Assembly: GCA_000990325.1 (NCBI GenBank) | Contig: LBPS01000004.1 | Location: forward strand, 1-53,771 | Source of the DNA: Candidatus Nomurabacteria bacterium GW2011_GWE2_34_25 | GTDB lineage: Bacteria; Patescibacteriota; Minisyncoccia; Phycocordibacterales; UBA9973 | Direction of reading: 5' to 3' | Length of the DNA: 53,771 nucleotides | In this document: piece by piece, positions 17,836 through 26,457 of the stretch | Layout of the letters: each line of letters starts with the position of its first letter | Numbering within the stretch: position 1 is the first letter of the stretch | The notes under the pieces: model-generated | Database searches by the model: none | The model's input: only the letters and a program-made list of their open reading frames with translations | What the model was told of the DNA's origin: nothing | Position numbers and translations under genes: made by a program

Positions 17836-18933
17836 TTACCTATTCATAGGCATTACTAAATACAAGAAAGAGGCGTCTCCTACTGGTTTTATTATCATAG
17901 GTCTATTGTTACCATTAAATTCCAAAACTAATGAATCAGAAGATATAGAAGTGAAACAATCTATAATATACTTATAATTAAAATTAAGAATGACATCTTC
18001 TCCAGAAAGGGCACCCCCTAGAAGAGTTATGTTTTCACCAACATCGGTGTTCTTAGCTTCTATTTCAAAAACTTTTTCCTTGGGTTTTATATTGAATGTT
18101 ATTTGATTAAACTTATCTGAAAAAATATTTGATATCTTTAAAGACGAACTAAAGTCTTGTTTGAGAAGGGTCACATCCGTTGTTCCCCTTTTGGGAATTA
18201 TCTGTTTATAGTCTGGAAACAAACCATCAATGATTCTTGATGTTAAATATATATTTTGTGTTGTAAAAGAAATTTGATTTTTTTGTAGGGTTATTTTAAT
18301 ATCACCATCCATATTTTCAAAAACCTTTATTATCTCAGTTGTATTCTTAAATGGAATTAATATTCCACCAAATGAAAGTTTTTGTTTTATTTTTACCTTT
18401 TTTTCTGCAAGCCTAAATGAGTCCGTCGCAACAAAGACAAGCATGTCTTCTTCTGGATAAATATAAATACTTCCAATTTCTGGTTTTATTTCAGACATTG
18501 AAGCACTATAGTAAACAGACTTAATTCCTTCTATAAATTTACTTATAGAAATGTTTAATTCTTCTCCTTCTATCAAGGGGATGGTTGGAAAATCTTCACT
18601 TGATATACTTTTAAGAATTATTGTATTTAATTTCGTCTTGACAGATAAATTATCATTAATTAATTCGAATGAAACAATTGAATCTCCTGATAAAACAGAA
18701 AAGAGGGATGATAAAATATCACTTCTTATGGCTACAATCCCTTCTTTTTCAATTTTGGCAGGTACTTCCATTTCAATTCCAATATTTAAATTTGTAGCAC
18801 GTAATTTTAAAGACTTTCCAGTAGCAACCCAAAGAACAGAACCTAGAACTGGAAGAGTTAAATTTTTCCCTGTTATCCTATCAACCGTCATGAGAGCATT
18901 TTTAATTTTTTCTATTGAGCATTCTAACTTCAT
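17836..18933 (-). CDS. dnaN: DNA polymerase III beta subunit (sliding clamp)
   Basis: MKLECSIEKIKNALMTVDRITGKNLTLPVLGSVL...; C-terminal MIIKPVGDASFLYLVMPMNR. Confidence 0.95.
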   Translation of the reverse strand: MKLECSIEKIKNALMTVDRITGKNLTLPVLGSVLWVATGKSLKLRATNLNIGIEMEVPAKIEKEGIVAIRSDILSSLFSVLSGDSIVSFELINDNLSVKTKLNTIILKSISSEDFPTIPLIEGEELNISISKFIEGIKSVYYSASMSEIKPEIGSIYIYPEEDMLVFVATDSFRLAEKKVKIKQKLSFGGILIPFKNTTEIIKVFENMDGDIKITLQKNQISFTTQNIYLTSRIIDGLFPDYKQIIPKRGTTDVTLLKQDFSSSLKISNIFSDKFNQITFNIKPKEKVFEIEAKNTDVGENITLLGGALSGEDVILNFNYKYIIDCFTSISSDSLVLEFNGNNRPMIIKPVGDASFLYLVMPMNR

Positions 18934-19148
18934 GGTATTTTTATAATTAATTATTAATATATTTTATTATTATTATTATAGGTGTGAATATGTGTATTAC
19001 TTTTCTGGTGTTGTTTTATAAGTCTCATTTTTTAATTTTTTTATTTTTTAAAACAATAGTTTTTGAATAAATATAAATAATATTTTTTGCTTGAAAGTTT
19101 TACACTTTTAAATTTTTTATAAACACACCTTTTCCACACCCTTATTAA
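18934..19148. promoter_or_regulatory. Candidate oriC/dnaA-dnaN intergenic region
   Basis: 215 bp, very AT-rich between dnaA and dnaN; DnaA-box-like TTTTCCACA at 19130-19138. Confidence 0.45.
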
Positions 19149-20495
19149 TTATTTAAACATAATTCTTATTTTCTCTATTTCTTGTAATAGTGCTGGGTCT
19201 GTTTTTAAATCATCTTTAATTTTTAAGTGTGAATGTATGGCTGTTGTGTGGTCCCTGCCACCCAGTTTACTACCTATAAGTGGATAAGAAATATTAAAAT
19301 CTTCACGGAGTATATACATCGCTACTTGTCTAGCCCTTACAATCTCTTTCCTGCGAGTCTTCTCATAGATAATTTCGTCTGATATTCCATAATAATTAGC
19401 AATTATGGTCACTATGTCTTTTATGGCAACAGTTTTCTTTGGTTTTATGTTATTTTTAATGAGAATTTTAATTTCATTCAAAGACAAGGATTTGTTTTTA
19501 AGTTGAGATTGACAAATTATAGTATTTAAACTTCCTTCAAGTTCACGAATGTTGCCGTCTAATATTTCAGCTAAATAGGCCGTTATTTCTTCCTCTATAA
19601 TACAGTTTGTCGACTCAAATTTGGCTTTTATTATAGCTATTCTTGATTCATAGTCTGGTTCTACTATTTGAACAGTCATTCCTGATGCAAATCTAGATTG
19701 CAACCTTTCTTCTAATCCTTGTATAAAGTTTGGATGTTTGTCAGACGAAAAGATTATTTGTTTGTTGTTTTCATATAATGTATTAAATAAATGAAACAAT
19801 TCCTCTTGTGTTTTGTCTTTACCAGATATAAATTGTATATCGTCCATTATAATAACATCATATTTTCTATATTTTTCCTTAAAAGAATTTGGATTTTTGT
19901 TTTGAATTGAGTTTATGTAATCAATCGCAAATCTTTCTAAGGAAACATAATATATTTTTTTATTAGGATATTTTGTTTTAATAGTATTCCCTATCGCCTG
20001 TATCATATGTGTTTTACCAAGCCCTGTTCCACCATATACAAAGAAAGGGTTATAGTTTTGACCAGGATTCGTGATTATAGCTTGAGCAACAGCATAAGCT
20101 AGCTCATTAAAAGGACCCACAACAAAAGAATTGAAATTATATTTAGGATTCAAGTTGTCGTCCTTGTTTAAATAAAGATCATTAAGGGGAAGCTCTTTAT
20201 TAATATTGATTTGTTTAATAGCCTCAATGTTTTTATTGGGGGTAGTTTCGTTTTTGTGTATTACATATTCAATACTACGAACACCCTCTTCGTGCCCAAT
20301 TATTGTTTTAAGTATTAATTTGTGGAATTTATTATACAACCAGTCTTTCACGAATTCGTTTGGAACTCCAACATATAGTGTCCCCGCTTCTTCTTTGATT
20401 ATAGACGTGTTTTTAAACCAAGTTGTAAAATTAGCTTTTGATATATTTAGTTCTACTTCAGAAAGGCACTTTTCCCAGAGTTCGTTTGTATTCAT
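19149..20495 (-). CDS. dnaA: Chromosomal replication initiator protein DnaA (start set at MNTNELWEKCL; ORF track start 20504)
   Basis: FVVGPFNELAYAVAQAI, GGTGLGKTHMIQAIGN, DDIQFISGKDKTQEELFHLFN, C-terminal GRDHTTAIHSHLKI. The upstream ATG overlaps a TATAAT box. Confidence 0.97.
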   Translation of the reverse strand: MNTNELWEKCLSEVELNISKANFTTWFKNTSIIKEEAGTLYVGVPNEFVKDWLYNKFHKLILKTIIGHEEGVRSIEYVIHKNETTPNKNIEAIKQININKELPLNDLYLNKDDNLNPKYNFNSFVVGPFNELAYAVAQAIITNPGQNYNPFFVYGGTGLGKTHMIQAIGNTIKTKYPNKKIYYVSLERFAIDYINSIQNKNPNSFKEKYRKYDVIIMDDIQFISGKDKTQEELFHLFNTLYENNKQIIFSSDKHPNFIQGLEERLQSRFASGMTVQIVEPDYESRIAIIKAKFESTNCIIEEEITAYLAEILDGNIRELEGSLNTIICQSQLKNKSLSLNEIKILIKNNIKPKKTVAIKDIVTIIANYYGISDEIIYEKTRRKEIVRARQVAMYILREDFNISYPLIGSKLGGRDHTTAIHSHLKIKDDLKTDPALLQEIEKIRIMFK

Positions 20496-20502
20496 GTCAT
20501 CC

Positions 20503-20508
20503 ATTATA
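20503..20508 (-). promoter_or_regulatory. -10 box TATAAT of dnaA
   Basis: Exact TATAAT on minus strand, 7 nt before the ATG of MNTNELW. Confidence 0.55.
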
Positions 20509-20575
20509 CCTGTGTTTTTAAAAACACAATAATTAGAAATCTTAATTAAGCTGTTAATAACATGTGGATATGTTT

Positions 20576-20647
20576 ACCCCCACACCTATATTTTTATTGC
20601 AGACTAATCGTCTGCGTTGAAAACCATAAAAATATAGGTGTGGGGGT
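20576..20647. repeat. Y-shaped hairpin element, copy B (dnaA-rpmH intergenic)
   Basis: acccccacacctatatttttat / ataaaaatataggtgtgggggt with GCAGAC..GUCUGC inner hairpin; compensatory differences from copy A. Confidence 0.75.
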
Positions 20648-20695
20648 TTATGGCTCTATATTGCAATTTTGTCAATTATAGTATATATTTTGCAT

Positions 20696-20836
20696 ATGTC
20701 TCAAACATATCAACCAAATAAAAGGAAAAGAGCCAAAACTCACGGATTCTTGGTTCGTGCAAAAACTCCAGGTGGAAAGAAGGTCACCAAAGCACGTCGC
20801 CAAAAGGGCCGTGCAAAGGTTTCAATTGCAAAATAA
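20696..20836 (+). CDS. rpmH: 50S ribosomal protein L34
   Basis: [46 protein letters not shown] (46 aa, below ORF-track cutoff). Confidence 0.96.
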   Translation: MSQTYQPNKRKRAKTHGFLVRAKTPGGKKVTKARRQKGRAKVSIAK

Positions 20837-20855
20837 TAATCAAAATAAAGCAAGT

Positions 20856-21176
20856 ATGCTCTCAAAAAAAAAGCGAGTTACCAAAAACGCCTTCCAAACC
20901 ATTATGGAGAAAGGAAACGTCGTTTCTGGCTCGTTTTTTATTTTGCGGTATATAAAACAAGATATCCCCTCCTATGCCTTTGTTGCACCCAAAAAGGTGG
21001 CTAAAACAGCTGTAAGGAGAAATTCTTTACGTAGAAAGGGTTATAATATACTGCGTTCTTATGATTTAAAATCTTGTGCAGGAATATTCTTTTATAAAAA
21101 AGAAGCTTTAGTAGCTTCCCCTATTGAAGCAAAGAAAGATATTGAATTTATTCTTAAAAAAGCCAAAATCATATAA
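20856..21176 (+). CDS. rnpA: Ribonuclease P protein component
   Basis: MLSKKKRVTKNAFQTIM...; KKVAKTAVRRNSLRRKGYNIL motif; adjacent to rpmH. ORF track start 20757 overlaps rpmH. Confidence 0.88.
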   Translation: MLSKKKRVTKNAFQTIMEKGNVVSGSFFILRYIKQDIPSYAFVAPKKVAKTAVRRNSLRRKGYNILRSYDLKSCAGIFFYKKEALVASPIEAKKDIEFILKKAKII

Positions 21177-21177
21177 A

Positions 21178-21384
21178 ATGAAAAAATTTTTTATATATTT
21201 GATAAATATTTATCAAAAAACACCACTTCGATCACATAACTCGTGTGTTTTTTTACCAACCTGCTCAGAATATACCAAAGAAGCCATCTCAAAATACGGC
21301 TCATTTATAGGGATTTATAAGGGTTTTATAAGAATTCTTCGTTGTCACCCTTGGCAGAAGAAGCACTTTGATCCACTTGTATGA
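21178..21384 (+). CDS. yidD: Membrane protein insertion efficiency factor YidD
   Basis: MKKFFIYLINIYQKTPLRSHNSCVFLPTCSEYTKEAISKYGSFIGIYKGFIRILRCHPW. Confidence 0.95.
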   Translation: MKKFFIYLINIYQKTPLRSHNSCVFLPTCSEYTKEAISKYGSFIGIYKGFIRILRCHPWQKKHFDPLV

Positions 21385-21427
21385 GTAGAAAGTAGAAAGT
21401 TATAACTTCTTGTGCTACAATAGAGCA

Positions 21428-22168
21428 ATGTCATCAATATGGAATTCTATTTTTTACCAACCAATTTACAATATCCTTATTTTTATAGTTGATAATGTCA
21501 CTTTTGGTGATGTTGGTTTTGCCATTATTCTTGTAACGATTCTTATTAAACTAGCCCTTTCTCCCCTAACCAAGAAATCCATCAAGAGTCAAATTCTTAT
21601 GAAGAGAATGGAGCCAGAAATCAAACAAATTAAAAAGGATTATCCCAACAAAGAAGAACAAGCCAAAAAAACCTTTGAATTATATAAGAAATATGGAACT
21701 AACCCATTTTCCGGCTGTATTGTTGTTTTAATACAACTACCTGTCATCTTTGCTTTATATTATGTATTTTTAAAAGGACTTTCTCTGGATGCTGGAGCAA
21801 TCTACTCATTTGTCTCTAAACCAGTTGCCATGAACACAAACTTTTTAGGATTAATTGAACTAGGTGGAAAAAGTCTTGTTTTGGCTATTTTGGCTGGTAT
21901 TACCCAGTTTATTCAAGGCTACTTGGCCTCCCCTGTTAAATCTAAGGTTGAAATTATCCCTAGTAACACACCAATAGAAGCCAAAACATTTCAAGACGAA
22001 CTTTCAGGGAGCATGCAAACAAACATCAAATACATATTACCTATATTTATAGTATTTATTTCTTGGAAGATTTCAGCTGCAGTTGCTTTATATTTCGTTA
22101 TAAGTAATATATTCACTATCGCTCAAGAATGGCATATTCGTCGATCGTTAGAGAATAAAGTAATTTAA
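21428..22168 (+). CDS. yidC: Membrane protein insertase YidC/Oxa1 family
   Basis: FAIILVTILIKLALSPLTKKSIKSQILMKRMEPEIKQIKKDYPNKEEQ..., NPFSGCIVVLIQLPVIFALYYV. Start at MSSIW preferred over track start 21410. Confidence 0.94.
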   Translation: MSSIWNSIFYQPIYNILIFIVDNVTFGDVGFAIILVTILIKLALSPLTKKSIKSQILMKRMEPEIKQIKKDYPNKEEQAKKTFELYKKYGTNPFSGCIVVLIQLPVIFALYYVFLKGLSLDAGAIYSFVSKPVAMNTNFLGLIELGGKSLVLAILAGITQFIQGYLASPVKSKVEIIPSNTPIEAKTFQDELSGSMQTNIKYILPIFIVFISWKISAAVALYFVISNIFTIAQEWHIRRSLENKVI

Positions 22169-22169
22169 T

Positions 22170-22634
22170 ATGAATGAAGAAATAATTAAATCAACAATAG
22201 AAGATATTTTTAAGCATACAGCTTGTACTATTTCAAAATTGGAAATTTCTCTTGAGAATGGCATGCTTTGGTGTATGATTGAGACACCAGACTCAAGGTT
22301 TATGATTGGGCGCGAAGGAGAGACACTCAGATCACTCAATCATCTTGTTCGTAAAATAGCTGAAAAAAATTCTGGACAAGAAGAAATTTCCAATATTTTT
22401 GTTGATGTAAATGGTTATCAAAAGAAAAGATTTGATAGTTTGAAAAATATTGCTCATATGATGGCTGAGCGTGCTAAATACTTTAAAAGTAATATTGAGA
22501 TAGATCCTATGCCTGCCAACGAGCGTCGTATTGTGCACATGTTTTTAGAAGGAATTCCTGATATAAAAACTGAATCAGAGGGTTATGGACCAAGCCGAAG
22601 AGTAGTTATAAAATACACAGGGAGTAGTATGTAG
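22170..22634 (+). CDS. khpB: KH-R3H RNA-binding protein (KhpB/Jag family)
   Basis: FMIGREGETLRSLNHLVRKIAEKN (KH) and R3H-type MPANERRIVHMFLEGIPDIKTESEGYGPSRRVVI; downstream of yidC. Confidence 0.92.
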   Translation: MNEEIIKSTIEDIFKHTACTISKLEISLENGMLWCMIETPDSRFMIGREGETLRSLNHLVRKIAEKNSGQEEISNIFVDVNGYQKKRFDSLKNIAHMMAERAKYFKSNIEIDPMPANERRIVHMFLEGIPDIKTESEGYGPSRRVVIKYTGSSM

Positions 22635-22650
22635 AAAGTAGAAAGTAAAA

Positions 22651-22685
22651 AGTAAAATGCCTTGGCGTCGCCAAGGTATTTTACT
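22651..22685. terminator. Bidirectional terminator (agtaaaatgccttggc-gtc-gccaaggtattttact)
   Basis: Hairpin with T-tract between convergent khpB and 22718..23977; same CCTTGGCGNYGCCAAGG core as 13664-13698. Confidence 0.85.
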
Positions 22686-22717
22686 TTATAAACTTTATAA
22701 CTTTCAACTTTATAAAC

Positions 22718-23977
22718 TTACAAATCTAAACTCCAAAGAGTATAATCTTTTTTGTTTACAAAGAATAGTTTATCTTCAGCCTTACTTAAAAACATGTTAA
22801 TACTATCCACTGGGATTTCGTCTTTAGAATTAGCCAAGGTGATCCTCTCTCCTGTTGTTGTGTTTATTTTTACAAAATAATCATCAAAAGAAACTAATCC
22901 TTGGTACCAAGAATTTGGATATTGATTCCCTACTATCGTGTTTGGGATAGCACAATAAACAGTTACGTCATCATTGCTCCAAGCACACTTCTCTGGTAGT
23001 CCTGATGTTTTCAAATCCACAGAGCTGTGTTTATTTATATTAAAAACATTAAGTCTAGGACCATTACCTGTAGATACACTATATAGAATATCTGAGCCAT
23101 TTGAATTAACCAAGGTCGTAAGTCCAGCTATGCCACCAAATAGTTTTGTAATAGTTTTGTTTGCTGTATTTAGTATAAATATACTTCCGTTGGATGCATA
23201 ATAAGGCTTGGTGGTTAAAAATATATTTTGATTATTGGTCCATTGTGGTAGCCACTCTGTGAAAGGAGAACTGAAAACGATACTTTCTTTCTTGTCTTCA
23301 AAATTTCCAGATACTCCAGTTGAACCATTTCCATTTTTTACTAAATAAAAGTATTTTGTTTTATCAAGAGATACAGCCATGTCTGTGATATTTTGTGGCA
23401 AGAAATCTTTTGTCGAGGATCCAATTTTCATTGCCAAGCTATTTATTGTTTCATCATCAGACAGATATCTATACAATACAGTATCGGCCTTGCTGTTGAA
23501 ATATGATTCGTAAATAGCTGTAATAGTTAAATTTGATATTTTTTCTTTTGTTTTTGTATCTAAAAACATTTTATAAACATGTCCATTTTTTCTTTCGACA
23601 TATCTGACGGATGGAGCTTTTTCATATGGATCTTTTTCTTCTAGAGCAACCCCCTCTATATCTGTGTTTGTAATATCTACTAGTCTCGTATCTTCTAAGA
23701 AGGTCGCACCTGCTACTGCAAAGTCAGTTATTTGATAAAATTTAGAAGACTCCTTAGATGTAACCCCCTCCCCTGGTTTATTTGTCTCATCAGGCTTGGC
23801 ATCAGGGTTTACGGGTATTTTGTTTCCAGGACTAAATGGATTGAATTTTTGATAGAAAGTTGCATTTGGGTCAGTTGTGTTTGGATTTTTACTTTTGTTA
23901 TAAAAATAAACACCAAGCAATATTGTAAGGGTAATTATGAATACAGTTATAAATATTATTTTTGTTTTTCTTGGCAT
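22718..23977 (-). CDS. Membrane-anchored extracellular protein, possible beta-propeller (TolB/WD40-like repeats)
   Basis: N-terminal TM (IIFITVFIITLTILLGVYFY), repeated SNDDVTVYCAIP/NNQNIFLTTKP-type strands. Confidence 0.5.
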   Translation of the reverse strand: MPRKTKIIFITVFIITLTILLGVYFYNKSKNPNTTDPNATFYQKFNPFSPGNKIPVNPDAKPDETNKPGEGVTSKESSKFYQITDFAVAGATFLEDTRLVDITNTDIEGVALEEKDPYEKAPSVRYVERKNGHVYKMFLDTKTKEKISNLTITAIYESYFNSKADTVLYRYLSDDETINSLAMKIGSSTKDFLPQNITDMAVSLDKTKYFYLVKNGNGSTGVSGNFEDKKESIVFSSPFTEWLPQWTNNQNIFLTTKPYYASNGSIFILNTANKTITKLFGGIAGLTTLVNSNGSDILYSVSTGNGPRLNVFNINKHSSVDLKTSGLPEKCAWSNDDVTVYCAIPNTIVGNQYPNSWYQGLVSFDDYFVKINTTTGERITLANSKDEIPVDSINMFLSKAEDKLFFVNKKDYTLWSLDL

Positions 23978-23982
23978 AAAAT

Positions 23983-25413
23983 TTATTTAAAAGCAGAAGC
24001 ACAATATTTCTTGTCACCAATCCAATTATTCATTCCATATGAGTTATGAAACAAACTTTTTGCAATTGCTAAGTTGGTAGTAGTGTCCAATAATCTATTT
24101 TTGCACGTATTATAAAGATTTTCTTTTCCTGGCAATAGTTTACAACTATAACCACTAGTGTATTTTGGTTCTATGGCATCTGCTCCTCTTACTCTTTTAT
24201 CAAATAAATCAACACAATCTTTTCCGGCAAGAATACCATTTGTCGCTAAATTAACTTGGAATAAACCGAAAGAAAAAGAAGTATTACCAGGTTTACAGAC
24301 ATCGGTTCCACTAGCAACACTACTACCCCCACTTTCCATATTACAAATTTTTGACATAGCCACTGCCTTTTCTGCTCCAAAAATAGGAGTTAGGTTTGCG
24401 ACGGAACAAGGACCAGACAGAACAGGTGTGCATCGGACACTTTCACCGCTTGCAGTTTTGGGATCATTTGCTCCTCTATCATACAAAGGTTCTATTTTTA
24501 CATTAACTTGATCAATCGCTACCCCTTTCCCTCCCAACAAATCTGGATCAATAGTATTTAATAATGCATAAGAACCAAGAGCTATAAATAGTCCAAGTAT
24601 TGAAGCAAGGATCTTACTCTTAGCCTCTGTTTTACCAAAGATGGATTCATCCCCCATGTATTGGATGCCACTTATCACTATCATCACCACAGCAAGTACG
24701 CCACAGAGCCCAATAGCTAATTTGAATATTAAATTAAAGTAATCACCAATATCATTTGGAGCTTTTACAAATTTTCCTATTGGAGCTAGAAGGTTGTAAT
24801 CATTATTTACAATTCCTTCTATTTGGCCATCAACGACGACAGGCTTATCGTCTGAACCCAATGCGGTAACTGATAGAAATTTTCCATTTTCATCACATAC
24901 CGTATCACAGTCATAAAAAAGTTTATTATTGGACTTGTAAAGATTATTTTTAGGTCCTATTTTAAAATATAAATCACAATTAGTTCCTGTTTCACCTGTA
25001 ATAGTATGAGCACAATCTTCTTCTCCTAAGAGAAGACTAATAGCGAAATTATCAGCCGGTACAGGAATTGCTCTATTGTATAGACCAGAATCATTCCATA
25101 CATCATTGGTCATATTGGTAACAACCCCATCATCTTCATAAACACTTAGAAATACTACTCCTGGATTTTCTGTACAATTTTTTGACTTAACTATTATATT
25201 TGCAACAGTGTTGCCATCAGTGAAGAACCCTTTTTTCTGTTCCCCTGAAGGATCCCATACAGCTGACGATATAGTACATTCAGTTGTTTCAGCATATACA
25301 ATGCTTTTTTGTATTGGTATCTCTTTATTATCTTTAAATGCAATACTAAAAGGTAATAATAAATTTACAAAAATTATAAACGAAACCAATATATAAGAGA
25401 TGTATTTTTTCAT
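23983..25413 (-). CDS. VirB2/TrbC-like TM domain fused to a C-terminal lysozyme-like/lytic transglycosylase-like domain
   Basis: Two-TM block FNLIFKLAIGLCGVLAVVMIVISGIQYMGDESIFGKTEAKSKILASILGLFIALGSYALLNTIDPDLL, then EKAVAMSKICNMESGGSSVA...SFSFGLFQVNLATNG...NLAIAKSLF (Glu-Ser and GLFQVN, SLT-like). Confidence 0.7.
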   Translation of the reverse strand: MKKYISYILVSFIIFVNLLLPFSIAFKDNKEIPIQKSIVYAETTECTISSAVWDPSGEQKKGFFTDGNTVANIIVKSKNCTENPGVVFLSVYEDDGVVTNMTNDVWNDSGLYNRAIPVPADNFAISLLLGEEDCAHTITGETGTNCDLYFKIGPKNNLYKSNNKLFYDCDTVCDENGKFLSVTALGSDDKPVVVDGQIEGIVNNDYNLLAPIGKFVKAPNDIGDYFNLIFKLAIGLCGVLAVVMIVISGIQYMGDESIFGKTEAKSKILASILGLFIALGSYALLNTIDPDLLGGKGVAIDQVNVKIEPLYDRGANDPKTASGESVRCTPVLSGPCSVANLTPIFGAEKAVAMSKICNMESGGSSVASGTDVCKPGNTSFSFGLFQVNLATNGILAGKDCVDLFDKRVRGADAIEPKYTSGYSCKLLPGKENLYNTCKNRLLDTTTNLAIAKSLFHNSYGMNNWIGDKKYCASAFK

Positions 25414-25414
25414 A

Positions 25415-26446
25415 TTATAGTGTTAATTTTAGATTATTGGTAACTTTTTGGAATAATTCATTTATATTTTCAATAACTAAACTTATATTTGCATATCCAC
25501 CACGGGAATTTGGCCTGACGGTTAACTCTGTCTTTTTCCTTGGTGTATCTATCATTTTTCCATTTATTTGCCAGTCATAAGTGAAGTTACCCTCATTGCC
25601 ATTTAGAGGTAGAAAGTACGGAGCAGCCACTAGTGTCATTTCCTCTTCAGCCATTCTTGCCTCTTTATCGAGAGCTATGTTGTAGAACACACCCTCAGCT
25701 GGAGATTTTCTATAAAAAATTATTTTAGGATTATAGGTTGGTATTTGAATTGATGTTTCCGCATTGTAGTTGCCACTTACTGAGGAGGCTGTTACTTTGA
25801 TTTCATTTTTACTATCAAATACATCATTTTTGAAAACATATGAATTTTTATTGTAACCAGAAGCTTCGAGTACAGTGTTGTCATTGTTCTTCCAAGTATA
25901 AGTTATACTACCATTCCCAGACTTTATTGTATTTGTATTGGGTATTGCTACTGCTTTGACCATACCACCACTAACAGGCAGAGACTTTCCTTTATAAAAT
26001 GGAGGAGTATAACCGTTCAAAGCTTCCCACATGATTTCTATTTCAGAGGGAGCTATTGTCACCCTCTTGGTTACAGTACTCATAGAATTTGCCGGCTTAA
26101 TAGTTATATCAAAAGTAGTGGATGTATTTGGTCCATAAGCTGTAAAAGCATAACTAGTCTTTCCTATTCCCGAAAGTAGAGTTTTTGAATTTTCTTGCCA
26201 TGTTATTGTTGCCTTATTTAAGTCTGTTGCATAGCTTGATATTTTTATAGTTACATTTTGATATGGCTGTGGATTGTTTGGACTTGTGGTTACCTCGATT
26301 TCCCCTTCTTGGATTTCAATCTGCATTTCAGCGCTCAAAAAAGAAGGTATATTTATCATACCTAAAACAAAAAGTCCAATAATTAGAATTTTTAATTTTT
26401 TTGACTTCACTTTATACATTATATAACAACTAAACCGAATCAACAA
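25415..26446 (-). CDS. Secreted/anchored protein with Ig/PKD-like beta domains
   Basis: N-terminal TM; TITWQENSKTLLSGIGKTSYAFTAYGPNTSTTFDITI, ITYTWKNNDNTVLEASGYNKNSYVFKN repeats. Confidence 0.6.
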   Translation of the reverse strand: MLIRFSCYIMYKVKSKKLKILIIGLFVLGMINIPSFLSAEMQIEIQEGEIEVTTSPNNPQPYQNVTIKISSYATDLNKATITWQENSKTLLSGIGKTSYAFTAYGPNTSTTFDITIKPANSMSTVTKRVTIAPSEIEIMWEALNGYTPPFYKGKSLPVSGGMVKAVAIPNTNTIKSGNGSITYTWKNNDNTVLEASGYNKNSYVFKNDVFDSKNEIKVTASSVSGNYNAETSIQIPTYNPKIIFYRKSPAEGVFYNIALDKEARMAEEEMTLVAAPYFLPLNGNEGNFTYDWQINGKMIDTPRKKTELTVRPNSRGGYANISLVIENINELFQKVTNNLKLTL

Positions 26447-26457
26447 TTTATAAGGCC

